Positions 10,753 to 22,164 of a stretch of 64,000 nt of DNA are shown piece after piece; position 1 is the first letter of the stretch, and each line of letters begins with the position of its first letter. The DNA comes from Labyrinthula sp. Ha (taxonomy: Eukaryota > Sar > Bigyra > Labyrinthulida > Labyrinthulaceae), in NCBI GenBank assembly GCA_015227615.1, contig JAALGZ010000006.1:434001-498000 (forward strand), written 5' to 3'. The translations under genes and the position numbers were made by a program. Under the pieces are notes generated by a model that did no database searches, had not been told where the DNA came from, and saw nothing but the letters and a program-made list of their open reading frames with translations.

Positions 10753-12051
10753 ATGCGAAACACAGTTGGAAAAGATGAAATCATTGACAGCTTTAATCTC
10801 TCAGACGTCACAGACTGGAAATATCTTAATGAAGGAGGGCTGAATATTACATTAAGTTATGTAGGATCAAATCCTACGCTGATAGGAAGAGTTATGAGAT
10901 TCCGTAAGTCGAAGCATTTTGATGATTCAATGGGACAAAATTATAGGGAGAAGATTATACGCCCTTTAATAGGAAAGAAATATGTTGAAAAATGTATTAA
11001 AGTGAACCTTCCAGCTCAGTTTAGATCTAGGATAAAACAAAGTATATACGAAGATAGACCGACCGAGAGGAAGAAAAAGCCGCCGACGAATACAAACCCA
11101 ATGGACAAGAAAACTCAAAATACTTTTGCTTTGCTTATGACAAACAATACCCTTATTTCAAATTATGATACCTCGGTTCCTAATATCTGTATTGAAATAA
11201 AACCAAAATGTGGTTTTCTCTCCCGAAAGCAAAAGGAGAATGATCTCCCAAGTCGATTTCAAATGCATCAAAAACTTAAATTGAAACATAAGAAGATAAA
11301 AAGGATAAGTGACTATGATCCTCTAGACTTATTTTCACAAGATGAAGTTAGAATGAAAAAATCTATTAGAGACTTGGCAGGAAACCCGCAAAATAATTTG
11401 CGGCTTTTTATCGACGGGAAGTTGATAAATCCCAACGAGCACCAAAAATTTTTCAAAAGCTTCTTCAATGAAAACTATGTTGATCTAATAGTTCAGGTAT
11501 TAAAGAAAGAAAAACTTTTGCAACGTATTTTAGCAGCCCAAAAGTTAGATTATTTTGGAATAGAGAAAGTAGCCGATATTTTTGCAAGTATTCAGAATGG
11601 GTTTGAAGAAAAGTATACCGATATGCAGAAAAAATTTGAAAATAAAGATTTTATACTAAAAATTGATTATGAAAGATATAAAGTAAAAATCAAAAAAATG
11701 CAGCATTGCCTCGAATATATTTCATTTACTGATCAGGAGAAACTGTTCTTAATAAGGGACTTTATGATATCAAAGACAATGAAGGATTGTAGTATAATGC
11801 TTGCATTTAAGCAACTGGGCGCCTCTTGTCAAGAAAATCTAGTTTCTGGGTTTAATTATAGTGGACCCTGTTCGGTAAGTAGAAAGGTCCTGGAAGATTC
11901 ATATGAGTTTATTGAATATAAGAATATGGTTGAAGATTATAGATATTTTTTGAATGTGGTTGACCTGGATGAAAAGAACTATGCCAAAATACCTGAATAT
12001 CTTAAGCAAGAACAAGAGATTGAAAATGAGTATTATAATTCCTCGAGTTAG
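10753..12051 (+). CDS. IPK1: Inositol-pentakisphosphate 2-kinase
   Basis: Single-exon, 432 residues, a usual length for the Ins_P5_2-kin family (Pfam). The enzyme phosphorylates Ins(1,3,4,5,6)P5 at position 2 to make phytate (InsP6), which supports mRNA export, phosphate sensing and inositol-pyrophosphate synthesis. The N-terminal nucleotide-binding part is recognisable (WKYLNEGGLNITLSYVG, residues about 22-38; RVMRFRK at about 46-52). The family signature EIKPKCGFL lies at about residues 151-159, followed by MHQKLKL, SDYDPLDLFS and NPQNNLRLFIDGK, and near the C-terminus KDCSIMLAF. The first ATG is followed at once by homologous sequence, so this start is preferred. It follows the BED-finger gene in tandem, but there is no sign of a fusion. 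Confidence 0.9.
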   Translation: MRNTVGKDEIIDSFNLSDVTDWKYLNEGGLNITLSYVGSNPTLIGRVMRFRKSKHFDDSMGQNYREKIIRPLIGKKYVEKCIKVNLPAQFRSRIKQSIYEDRPTERKKKPPTNTNPMDKKTQNTFALLMTNNTLISNYDTSVPNICIEIKPKCGFLSRKQKENDLPSRFQMHQKLKLKHKKIKRISDYDPLDLFSQDEVRMKKSIRDLAGNPQNNLRLFIDGKLINPNEHQKFFKSFFNENYVDLIVQVLKKEKLLQRILAAQKLDYFGIEKVADIFASIQNGFEEKYTDMQKKFENKDFILKIDYERYKVKIKKMQHCLEYISFTDQEKLFLIRDFMISKTMKDCSIMLAFKQLGASCQENLVSGFNYSGPCSVSRKVLEDSYEFIEYKNMVEDYRYFLNVVDLDEKNYAKIPEYLKQEQEIENEYYNSSS

Positions 12052-13299
12052 TTAATATAGTTTATTTTCAAATTGTGTGTTATTTTAACAAGCAACGTGT
12101 AGTCAAGTAAATATTTATATTGAAAGGGATTAAAATACTTTTTATCCAGTTCATTACTCTTGAGGAGAAATAGGCGATTACTAGTAAACAATGGCGAAAC
12201 ATGCGGTAGAGTGCTTCTTAAAGCGCTGGGGTCTAAATAGTAATGCTCGATAACATTTCCGAGCATTATGCCCTCTAGTACTCTACTTACAACGGATTTC
12301 AGCAGCTAGGAGAAGCAACTGTTTGTACACCTCAAGTCTTTTTCAGCCATATCCCAGGTGGACATGCCTCAAACATTAATCAATCGAAACATCTTATCAA
12401 CCAGAGTCTACATATACAACTGTTTTTTTTAAGCTCTTAGTTAAAATGGGTCAAGCACGTTGGACCCTTGAGAAAACAGCACACTCTTGCTTTATAACCG
12501 AACCAAGAATTCTTCTATATTTTTCGTTTGGTGTTCAGTTTCTTCTTTGCTCGCTCTTGCTTTAACAAACAGAGTTCAATTATTGTGCAGTCAAGTCAAG
12601 ATTGACCAAGGGTGCAACTCAATAGAAGAGATCTATGTATCATTTTCATCTTCATCTCAGAATTTAGTGCAAGAACAGTTTAGCGTATACAAATGCTGTT
12701 ATCTCTTTTTCGCATATGTCTTGATTCGCTAGCTTGCTAGTCCTGCGAATGGTTATTTTAATCTTGGGAAAACTATGAGATCACAGCTTAAGCAAGAAGA
12801 ATTCAAAATACAGATTATTAGCTACTTTAAAGTACTTAGAAAGCGCTTAGGCTAATACTTAGAAGGTTGGGTTGGCGGCCACCATATATATTGATTAAGC
12901 GAAATGATAAAACGAAATTACCTTTGAAAAATAATTTGATGCAGCACTTCTTACCGGATCTTTAGTTTGAACAGGCGAAATTGTTTTAAACTTGAACAAC
13001 TCGTCAACTAATGTAGGCTGATGAAGCTTACTATGGTAAAATAAACTCTGTTAAATCCTACATTAAGCAACACCTACTTCGCTTGGTGATTGTTAGTTTT
13101 TCCATTAATTAACTAAGCACTTAAAATTCCCACTAATATATATCCTTAATTGACTAATGAACATAAGTTACTATGTTCTTTCAACTCTTCTTAATAGTTG
13201 GTAATTTTTCTACGGTGTTGAATTTTTAATTCCTTTGCTAATGCCCTGTTCCACTGTTTTTATGTGTTCTTACCTTAGTGGATGTTTGTATTCTTCGTT
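12052..13299. other. Gene-free stretch
   Basis: About 1.25 kb downstream of IPK1 without a supported gene. The short frames at 12048-12266 minus and 12487-12732 plus have no motif. IPK1 polyadenylation signals presumably lie at the start of this stretch but cannot be pinned down. Confidence 0.4.
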
Positions 13300-14030
13300 T
13301 CAGAAACTTTCAATCGTTTCCATGTTCTTGAGCTCTTGAGCTACTAGTGAGCGAGATCGTAGTGCTGGCAACTGATAGAGCAAAATAAATATTAGCAACT
13401 TAACCTTATCTGTTAAATTGCCGTACTTTAGTAACTGGCATAAATGAGGAGTCTTCTTGATCACGGGGCAGATAGTTGTATTTTCTGCTTCAGTACGTGG
13501 ATATCTCCACACACTATCACGTTGCTCTAGCTGTGTAACTTTCTCTTGAAAACTCTCAATGGGATGAAGGTGGCTGTGAATCAACCAATTGATCTATCAG
13601 GGAGATGAGTTTTCGGTTTGGGAGGGAAGGATTTGGTTTGTTCTTAGTGTTAATTCTTTACTTGTGCAACTGCTGTAATACAGGATTATGTTGCTACTAA
13701 CCTTAGTACTTTGAACATCAAGCGCGCCATTTGAATCAGATCCTCGTAATTTTGAAGGGTCTATAGCTTCACCACTTTGACGTAGAAACAGGGGACAGAG
13801 ACTTCAAGTATTCTTCCTCTTGAGGTTGGTAGCTCCAGTACTGCTCAAAATCAATGCGGACAATATGTGTAATCACATTTTCCTTATAAGGCAGCTACAA
13901 AGTTAATAATTTGTAGTTAGTAGAGCTATAGTCTAAGGCGAAATCGCAAAACTCTTTTTTTTTCTCGTTGAGCCGAATTTTGGCTGCTTGTATTATGTAC
14001 CTTATAATGAATTCAAAAACTTATGATGGC
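13300..14030 (-). pseudogene. Possible broken gene, weakly Sec1/Munc18-like
   Basis: Reading on the minus strand, several open segments follow one another. The first (about 14030-13810) contains FCDFALDYSSTNYKL and later RIDFEQYWSYQPQEEEYLKS. The next, in another frame, contains SGEAIDPSKLRGSDSNGALD and ends at a plausible 29-nt intron. The last (13584-13300) contains VTQLEQRDS, then LLKYGNLTDKVKLLIFILLY. That last segment follows the order seen in Sec1/Munc18 proteins, where a LEQ/VEQD motif precedes a DK(I/V)RL(I/L)LLY motif. The parts do not join into one uninterrupted reading frame, so a decayed gene or an unresolved multi-exon structure is likely. Composition is richer in G and C than the flanks. 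The family call is weak. Confidence 0.3.
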
Positions 14031-17000
14031 AATTAGTGACGACTAACATGCTATGCAACAAAATAGCTGTATTGTCATTAGTATTACGTTCTCCCACGTA
14101 TGCTTAAGAATATCACGTCGGTTGCCCAAATTTTATTCTGATGTGTTTCTTTACCAAATATGAGTACAGGCATTAACTGTACAAAAAACTAATGCAAAAA
14201 ATGATTATATTCGTAACCAGCCTCGATTTTATATTAATGGTGTGAAACTCAAGACTTAATAGCTGAATTACTAACATGTCTATTAAAATAGAACTAGCAT
14301 TTGAACAGAAAATAGGGAGAGGATTGCGCTTACTAACTCAGATGGAAGCTACAATTGAGCTTTATCTAATTCTGGGAGACTAAATCGATCAAATTATAAG
14401 TGTCGATTTGCAAGATATACCCATTTTTTTATCATCGGGATACTTTCTACTACTACGATGACTTACATACAAGCTCATGTACAGCTGAAGCTCGTTCAAA
14501 ATATATTTTACAGCCACATGATAGAAATCAGCTGCTTTTTGCAGTTTTGATCTCAAAATGTACGTAATACCGAGCAGATAAGCTTAGGGAAAGCATTATT
14601 TTCCAGCACCGGTAGCTGGAACAATATATCGCTCCCAACACGGTAAAATCCCCCACATAATCAGTTGCCCTATGCTTCAAGAAATTTTATTGGGATCGAG
14701 GCTAACCTTGTTTATTCGATGTTGGCATCTAAAGAAGTTTCCGTAATCAGCTACCTGAGTTAAATCAAAAAACTAGGGTAGCATTATTAAACATAATTCC
14801 AACTTAAATTTATATCTCTGACAAGATTTTATGTTTGATACTGCTTGGACTTTTAATTTCAGGTTTACCTAAGTCAAACACAGGCTCAGTCACTGCAAGA
14901 TAACAACCCTTTTAGAATATTTCTGTTTAGCACAAGTCTTCTTCTGTTGGTGCTTACTATTCCTTAGCTCGGCTTGAAGTCTCTTTGCCTGAAGAATTTA
15001 ATGGCGGTAACCCTCAAGGAGCGTTGGAGATGTTATGGTATTATAGTTTGTTACATTCTTTCCATCTACATGTTATCAATTTCATAAGAGAGTAGTTATT
15101 GGTCGAACGACAAAATTCATTAGTGATGTTACATTCATTAAAATCTACTTTTACAGTTTTTTGTACTTCTTGCACATGCCACATATACTTTTGTGGGCAA
15201 TTTCCTTAACTTCTAAATAATCCCGATGACTGAAATCCAACCAGTTATACAGTATGGTTAAGCACTAACCTCTGTAGATTTTATGTAAAAAACAAGATGA
15301 AGCCACATTGTTAATAAGTTACAGGAAACCTTAGAGAAGCTGTTATTGAATTTGTGAAAACTTCGCCTGGAGGTATATGTCCCAGGGTTAGGAGCGCATT
15401 GCAAGAGTCTTAGTTCTCTTACATGAGCTAATAGCCGATGATCTCAGGTACAAGGGATATTAGTGTCTTTAAATTATATTTTGCAATAAATTTTGCGTAT
15501 TGCGGATCTGTGTTTCACAGGTTCATATCAACTGTTGTTAAGTTTCTGAAGAAATATTTGAAACAAAAATGGTAATGATTTAGAACGTAATAGTACGATG
15601 GATAGATATCCAGATTTCTTACTTTTAAATTTGATTAGCTATTCGAAGTTTAATGTATGTGACATTAGAATTTCTTTTTCAGAACAATCCCGGTCTTTTG
15701 TTTCATTCTCGAAGTCGAATAATACTTAAACAGAGTAATTAAGAGATTATATACCTAAGCTAAAGGTCCCAAGCTTGTTTCTGTATTTTGCAGAAAATTT
15801 CTTTAGTTGCTATTTGTATTTAGCTCACCATATATCTCTGAAACTTTATTAAATATAATCAAATTTCAACTTGGTCGATTCTGATCATCTGTTTGAGGTG
15901 GACCATTGACAACTGGAAATCATAGCTTTGGCTTAGGAAAGAGAACTCTATTGAAGTAACTGCGAATCGAGAGTGTGGAAATTTTGGTTCATTTTTTAAC
16001 ATTGTGATAGTTACTAATTGTATTGGTGTGGACCACCTTTCCTTACCATACCTAAAGATGGAGGCAGTGCGCGTGAAAAAAATTGCTATCTAAATATCCC
16101 ATGCCTATACTTGATCAAATGCTCTTATGTGGCACCGTCCTGCACTTAAGAAATGAGAGCATCGGATTTAATCCAAGCTTATCAAAACCTGGCAAACTAG
16201 TATAATATATCTTAAGCGGGTTTGACATCAAGTTTTCCCCGCAGATAGAATTTTCTCAAACGAGCTTATTTTTTTGGCTTAAACTTTACAAAGCTCAGGT
16301 TGAAATAAAGCGAATTTACTTTGTACCTATAGCACTATGAAACTGGAGGCAATAGATATTTAGGTTATGAACTAGTGTACGAGAGTTTACTCAAGCACCC
16401 TATTTCTATGTGACATTTAATTTATATATAACAGGAATAGGCAGTTCATTATTTTTAATTCCTTCGATTATTTTCGGCAGCTAATTTAAGCAATAGCTTC
16501 ATTTTCCACCTCAACACCTTAGAAACCATATTTTACCATCACAGCTTGTTCTATGTAAGAGACCATTATCGCTTACAGCTTGGTTTAATATCGCATAAGA
16601 TTCGTTAGAGTAGTATTCGTAAGGGAATTTAAACTTTAGTACAGTTAAACAAAATATAATAAACCAATTACCTTAAGTTAATAAGCTATGGGAGCATAAT
16701 TTAACCGATTTAAGACACATTTAAACAGGCCAAAAGAACTTGCACATTATACTCAGCCAGCTTTAGGGGTTCTAAGCAAGCCTAGAAATTGTCTATATCA
16801 AAAAAATCTGCGAAAGTAGGTTAATAAACGTAATTCTCTACTTGTAACACAGGGGATTTTACCTAAGTTATTAAGCTTTTTTTCACAGGCTAAACAGCAG
16901 CTAGCAGATTAGTTAATGAGCAGAGAAAAATGATGAGTGAATGAAAGAAGCAGTGTGACATGAATTAACACCAACATATACCTCATAGATACCACGTCTA

Positions 17001-17175
17001 TGATCTTAACCTATAAAATTGAGTTCACGGGAAAAAACAACAAAGAAGAACTTTGAACCTTCTGCTTTTCAGTTGAGCAGCATACCAGTACTAATACTTA
17101 TGTCCTATTGGTCCATTTTTAATCAAGACTCGAGATGTAATTGATCTAAGTTGTTTGTCAACTGTGGTTTAAAAC
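14031..17175. other. 3.1-kb gene-poor stretch
   Basis: No supported gene, RNA or repeat. Stop codons occur at chance density in all frames examined, and the base composition matches other empty parts of the window. Confidence 0.4.
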
Positions 17176-18058
17176 TTAGTGCATAGTTAAAAGCTTGTTC
17201 TTAATCTTGGCAATAGCTCTTCCAGGATTCAGATGCTTCGGACAAGTCCTTGTACAGTTCATGATGGTGTGACACCTGTACAACTTGAAGGCATCATCAA
17301 GCTGTTCCAACCTTTCTTTAGTTCTCTCATCCCTGCTATCATCGATCCATCGAAAAGCTTGCTGCAAAACAGCAGGTCCTAAATAACTTTCTGTATTCCA
17401 CCAATAACTTGGACAAGCTGTACTGCAGCACGCACATAAAATGCACTCGTACATTCCATCCAACTTTCTTCTATCCTCCTTACTTTGAAGGTTCTCTTTA
17501 GCCATAATTCCCTTTTCTTTATTAGTTTCTTCTGGCGATTTATCTTGTTGTAGCCAAGGTTTAATGCTCTTATATTGTTCATAGAAATTATTCATGTCAG
17601 GAACCAAATCTTTAATGACGTGCATGTGAGGCAGCGGGTAGATCTTTGTTGCTTTGTTAGCTGGAGTTATATGAGCTAAGCAAGCAAGTGTATTCGATCC
17701 ATCAATGTTCATTGCACACGATCCGCAGATTCCTTCACGGCAAGATCTTCTAAATGTCAAAGTGCTGTCCTGTTCATTCTTGATCTTGATCAGTGCATCT
17801 AGAACCATAGGTCCACAATCATTAAGATCTACTGGATAATCAACTAAAGTTGGTTTTCCTTTGCTTTCTGGGTCCCATCTGTAGATTTTGAAGTGTTTGA
17901 TATTTGTAGCCTAAGAAATAAAATCGGGGAAAAATAAGGATGCAAAAGGTATGTACACTTGCAGGAGCTGCAGAAGCAGAGGTTGAAAGCTTGGTGATGG
18001 ATGGAAGTTTGCTTATTTGACTTGGTCGAATAGATGATTTTAAAATTGAAGATAACAT
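17176..18058 (-). CDS. SDH2: Succinate dehydrogenase iron-sulfur subunit, mitochondrial
   Basis: Two exons, complement of 17176-17910 and 17957-18058, split by a 46-nt GT-AG intron (17911-17956); the product is 278 residues. Exon 1 encodes a Ser/Lys/Arg-rich mitochondrial presequence ([14 protein letters not shown]). Exon 2 starts near [14 protein letters not shown]. The [2Fe-2S] cysteines are in [12 protein letters not shown], then C of NTLAC; the [4Fe-4S] cluster is in [12 protein letters not shown], and the [3Fe-4S] ligands in [18 protein letters not shown]. All three centres look complete. The protein is the electron-transfer subunit of complex II, oxidising succinate with SDH1 and passing electrons to quinone. 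Length and motif order are typical, and it was probably active when last under selection. Confidence 0.95.
17911..17956 (-). other. 46-nt intron of SDH2
   Basis: On the minus strand the intron begins GTACAT and ends TTTCTTAG, and it joins the presequence exon to the catalytic exon in phase 0. Confidence 0.85.
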
Positions 18059-18540
18059 GATACTCGTGGAATGAATTTTCTTCTCTTGATTTTTTTTTGC
18101 TTTTGCTTGATGAAATCAAAGATCGGATTTCAGGAAAAATGCCATTATCGGACACTTATAATTTTTATATGTTTTTTTTTCTATTGGTATAAATTAAGAA
18201 AACTTTTCTTAAAGTAAAAAATATCACGTCAAGATTTAAAGAGAAAGACAATCTTCACACAATATAAAAGAGAGTTAAAAGAATAAATACCATGTTCATA
18301 TATTTTCAGAAGTAAAAGTACTTTATTACATAAATAGTTTCTTGTGACACTCTCAGCCGTGAAGTCAAATTCCCCAAACGGGAGAGTAAACGAGTTTTTA
18401 CTAGCCACTGATTAGTAAGGGAAGTCTAAGTGGATTAAAACAGATCATAATAGTGTCAGCGGAATATAATCTCCTGGCTACACTATTTAGAAACTAAGTT
18501 GCATAATTTCTCACCCTCTAATCTGTGTGATTAAGCGCAA

Positions 18541-18760
18541 CTAGTAATCGGATTTGATCTGTTGATAATTCAACAATAAAATTTTGCCTATCTTTTTCTT
18601 TTTGATTGATTATATTCATTTCTCATCAGCTTTTATTGCTTATTGATAATCAGTTGATCATCAGGATATAGTCAGAATTATTTGATAGAACTCGAGATCT
18701 CGATTCTTTGGTTGATAATCAGAATCAAAACAATTATCAAATAATTATTGCTAATTTATA
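18541..18760 (-). repeat. Foldback MITE-like repeat, copy 1
   Basis: About 220 bp whose reverse complement aligns along its whole length with copy 2 (39855-40095). Shared blocks include GGATTTGAT near an end, AATTTTGCC(C/T)AT, TTATTGATAATCAGTTGAT in the centre, and TCAGAATTATTTGATA. The two halves are themselves partly inverted. It has no coding potential. It fits a short non-autonomous foldback/MITE family. Confidence 0.65.
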
Positions 18761-18804
18761 TAAAAAATAATATCTACGTAAAATAGCTTAGAAGCTTATT
18801 ATTT

Positions 18805-18975
18805 ATTGTGAAGTAGCCTGGTATTTTTTTGGGGGGCTGCTTGGAGGTTGGAAACACTTCGGTCTTAGAAGAAGGACATAAATGACCCAAAGCCCTTCCG
18901 TGCGTCTTGTGGGACTAGAACTCACCAAACAAACACCGGCACGTTTTCTTGCCATCGCATTAAAAACTTGAACTA
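18805..18975 (-). mobile_element. Candidate tRNA-derived SINE
   Basis: This is a GC-richer island in AT-rich DNA. On the minus strand a possible pol III A box (GATGGCAAGAAAACG, 18957-18943) is followed about 36 nt later by a good B box, GTTCTAGTCCC (18921-18911), then a unique body and a C run/A run near 18835-18825. Its order and spacing match tRNA-derived SINEs. No cloverleaf was recognised, so it is not called a tRNA. It lies 50 bp from the MITE copy. Confidence 0.35.
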
Positions 18976-18979
18976 GTAA

Positions 18980-20538
18980 TACTCCACAGGAATAATCACT
19001 CAAAACTTAGTACCTTACCTATAAGGCATTGAAGACTTTGGAAAATGTTCACGAGCTAAAATTGAGTTTTCATGAAAAGAGCCCATTTAAACCGAGTAAC
19101 CTGACATTCATCAAGTATACAGCATTTAACATAGCTGTACTAGTAACAAATCTCCATAGGCTGAACAGTTCATAGTCCTCTAGTATATTTTGCACATTTT
19201 CCTTAAGAAAGTTCAGCGAGCATTTTCATCGTTATTCTCTATAGTCTGAAGTTCATTTCCCCATGAGTTTATTCACAAATGGTAATAACTATTCTCGTAT
19301 GAAGTGGCTACTGTCTCCAAATATTTAGCTGAAAACTAGTAATTCCCTAATATTTTATGGACGATGTAAGAGCTCATTGAATACAATGTAAATAGATTGC
19401 AAGCCATACTTTGCCAGTGTATAGGTACTCGTTTCATTCTAACTCTTTCTATTAAAAAAATGCCAGCAATAATTTACCTGGGTGAATCAATTATCACATG
19501 GGTACTTGAATGAAGGAGAATCCGGAAACAAATGTCCATGAGCAATGTGTATAAGTAATTAGAAAAGCATAGATTCTATCTCATGATTTTCTCCACATAA
19601 CCGCTCATTTGAATTTTCAGCGACACAACAAGCAATACTGCAGTCACGAGAGGTATCGCATTAATGTGCAAATGTCCATTTTTCAAGCTTAAGCACATAT
19701 TTGCCAAAAGAATTTACTGATGGAGAACCTGATGTTTGCTTCATCAAGTTTACTTGGTAAGGCTTGCTCTCTGTTCATGACGTTGATCAAGTGCTTAAAT
19801 GTTGATATATATAAAGGAGCGCAAGAGGTTGAATCTATGAATATGAACAATGTCGTATCAACTACAATCTCAAAAATATTTCACTTCCTTCATTTAATAT
19901 TCTACCTCCATATGTGACATACTTCATGGAATCCTATTCTTAAAGCAGTACAACATTCAAGAACGTGAGAATGATTGAATGCAACTTCATGTTACCTTAA
20001 AATTATACTAGCATCTAAGTATAATCTGCTGTGTTTCTGCACCGAAGTAAAATTTCATAAAAAGAATTAAACAACCAACAATAAATTGTCAACATTACTA
20101 TCGCCGTATAGATATATAGAACTACAATATGACATTATGACATCTGTCGACTACATAGTAGCCTGGTGTGCTGCAGCAATAAACTATACGTGAACATTTT
20201 TAGCCAGCTTGTAGATAAAAAAGTATTCATAAGTTGCCCTGCTGATTTTTTTAAGAAACTTTGCGACTTTCTCCTGCAAATGGTGGCACATAAATGGAGG
20301 AATACTCTATTCAGACTGAAGAAATGACCCTGGCATTGAAATTAAACACTATTCTCTGTGACGCTGGAAAATCGACTTCTTGACATTTAAGAGTTACACA
20401 CATCACATAAAAGTAATTTTCAAATTGATGGTTCATAGATATGGTACACATAAAGAACAAACCTTTTGACATAAAAAAAAATCTAGAGAGGAAAAAACGT
20501 TTAAGCTTCTTTTCTGGGCACCAAGAGGAACAATTATT
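18980..20538. other. Gene-free stretch
   Basis: About 1.5 kb without supported genes. The frame at 19720-19917 has no family resemblance and no signal peptide. Confidence 0.4.
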
Positions 20539-22164
20539 CTAAATTTCCGTAGTTGAAAAAATAGCAGCAAATATAATGGCAGGAGAAACCAGATACAGCT
20601 TGTTGCATATCGTTCTGTGAAAAAATTGCCAAAGGTTATTTATATGTTTTCCAATAGATGCACATCTCTCGTTTCCTATTTTGTTTCTTATTTTTTGTTT
20701 AACTGCATTCAACGTCTCTAAAATTCCAAACCCTGAGTGTCTAATAATTGCTAAACCCAAAATTCGAAGCCAAAAATAAAATCCAACTGCTGTTAAACCA
20801 AAATAAACGCAATTCTCAAATGTGGCCGAAACAAATATATGTCTGCTAAGAATAATAGCCAACATGAAAAGAGAAAGGTTACAAATTCTTGAGTACTTTT
20901 CAGCAGAATTTAAGTCAGGATTCGCAAAAGGTTTATATAACCAAACAATGCCAAGACAAAATATTTCAGCAGTATATACTGCATACACTGAAGGATGTAA
21001 GTTACTCCCCTCTTCTTGCAAATTACTACTAAATCCAGCTGAGTACAATAATGTCACCCTTTCAAGGAAAAACAGTAATGAAAAAATATCATCCTTAGTC
21101 CCTTCAAAACTCATTTTTTTCAATAAAAGTTCAACCCTGTTTGATTTACTTGTAATTGGAATGACTTCTTCAACCGATTTATTTACATAGCGTTCTGTAA
21201 TTACGTGAGTACAAACTAGAATTAGTAGATATACACTTGCTACAAAAAACACTAAACAGAGAACGTCAATAGTACGCGCATCTTTTCTATTGAACTGAAA
21301 TATTAGTTGAAAAGCTGTCGAGTCACTTAAGTCGGCTGTTTCCTCAATAAATTCAATGGTAGAGTCGTATTCAAAAATAGTTGTGATTACTTCTGGTATG
21401 CGAAGCATGAATAGCAGGGTTAAAATGGGAACTATTATTATAAATATAGATGCTTTTATACTGTTCAATTTTATTCTAAGTAGATCCGTAAACGCTTTTT
21501 CTAAAGAAATGTTTTCTTGCTTAGTTTTCTGTTGTACTTTCTCTCGTGTATAGAGAAAATCTATAATTTTGAGAAAAACAGGTGCGAGTAAATAATATAA
21601 GTTTGATATTTTTGAAGATAAATAAGAATATGTAAGATAAGTTGCTGATGAAAAAAAAAGATAAAGTAAAATAATTAGTGAAATTCTTAGTAGAGGTTTC
21701 TTTGTTATAAAATAAAAAATTAAAGCTTCCTTGTAAAAGAAAATAAGTGAATAGAGAAAAGTGAGCAAAATAGAGGCTAAGTAAAATTGGTCCTTGGAAT
21801 CAAGATCAAGTTTGAGAATCAGAAAAAAACCTGCCGCCATCTTTTCCACGAAACTTTTCCATTCCTCGGTAAGTTTCAAACTCTGCATTCCAAGCAAGGA
21901 AAGAGTTTGAGCATAAAAGAAAAGCCGAAATAAAATAGTGATCGTTTCTGTTATAAATATCTCCCTTGTAACATTTCTAACAAGTTCTTCCTCGTCAAAC
22001 TGTTCTTCATTCACTCGTTCACCATGTTCAATAATTTGGCTTTTCTGCGGTTGCAGATTTTTGTGGGAGCTTTTGAACACGAAATTTACCTCTGAAAGAC
22101 TCTCATAGTTTTGTGAACTCGAAGAATTATAATAAGAATTAACTCGTTTCCTTTTCACAGTCAT
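20539..22164 (-). CDS. Unrecognised multi-pass membrane protein
   Basis: Single exon, 541 residues from the ATG at 22164; an in-frame GTG 15 nt upstream is ignored. The first 70 residues are hydrophilic, Ser-rich and end with an acidic stretch (EEQFDEEE). After that come about nine to ten hydrophobic segments, roughly residues 73-93, 127-153, 159-182, 238-256, 298-322, 396-412, 428-446, 451-475 and 522-537. A long loop of mixed charge lies between residues 257 and 297. The sequence IVWLYKPFANPDLNSAEKYS before a hydrophobic helix is vaguely reminiscent of TRP-like or large protist membrane proteins, but no family can be named. A channel, transporter or receptor role is possible. No intron is evident. 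It is isolated from other genes. Confidence 0.7.
   Translation of the reverse strand: MTVKRKRVNSYYNSSSSQNYESLSEVNFVFKSSHKNLQPQKSQIIEHGERVNEEQFDEEELVRNVTREIFITETITILFRLFFYAQTLSLLGMQSLKLTEEWKSFVEKMAAGFFLILKLDLDSKDQFYLASILLTFLYSLIFFYKEALIFYFITKKPLLRISLIILLYLFFSSATYLTYSYLSSKISNLYYLLAPVFLKIIDFLYTREKVQQKTKQENISLEKAFTDLLRIKLNSIKASIFIIIVPILTLLFMLRIPEVITTIFEYDSTIEFIEETADLSDSTAFQLIFQFNRKDARTIDVLCLVFFVASVYLLILVCTHVITERYVNKSVEEVIPITSKSNRVELLLKKMSFEGTKDDIFSLLFFLERVTLLYSAGFSSNLQEEGSNLHPSVYAVYTAEIFCLGIVWLYKPFANPDLNSAEKYSRICNLSLFMLAIILSRHIFVSATFENCVYFGLTAVGFYFWLRILGLAIIRHSGFGILETLNAVKQKIRNKIGNERCASIGKHINNLWQFFHRTICNKLYLVSPAIIFAAIFSTTEI

Noticed and set aside
9917-12051. BED-finger frame and IPK1 as exons of one fusion gene
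   Set aside because: The BED frame ends at a clean stop, the interval shows no in-phase splice pair, and IPK1 homology begins right after its own ATG.
18905-18960. A genuine tRNA gene
   Set aside because: A and B box-like strings exist, but no acceptor stem or anticodon arm could be folded by eye.
18803-19003. 66-codon minus-strand frame as a protein
   Set aside because: It coincides with the GC-rich SINE-like island and has no motif; a pol III-type repeat explains the composition better.
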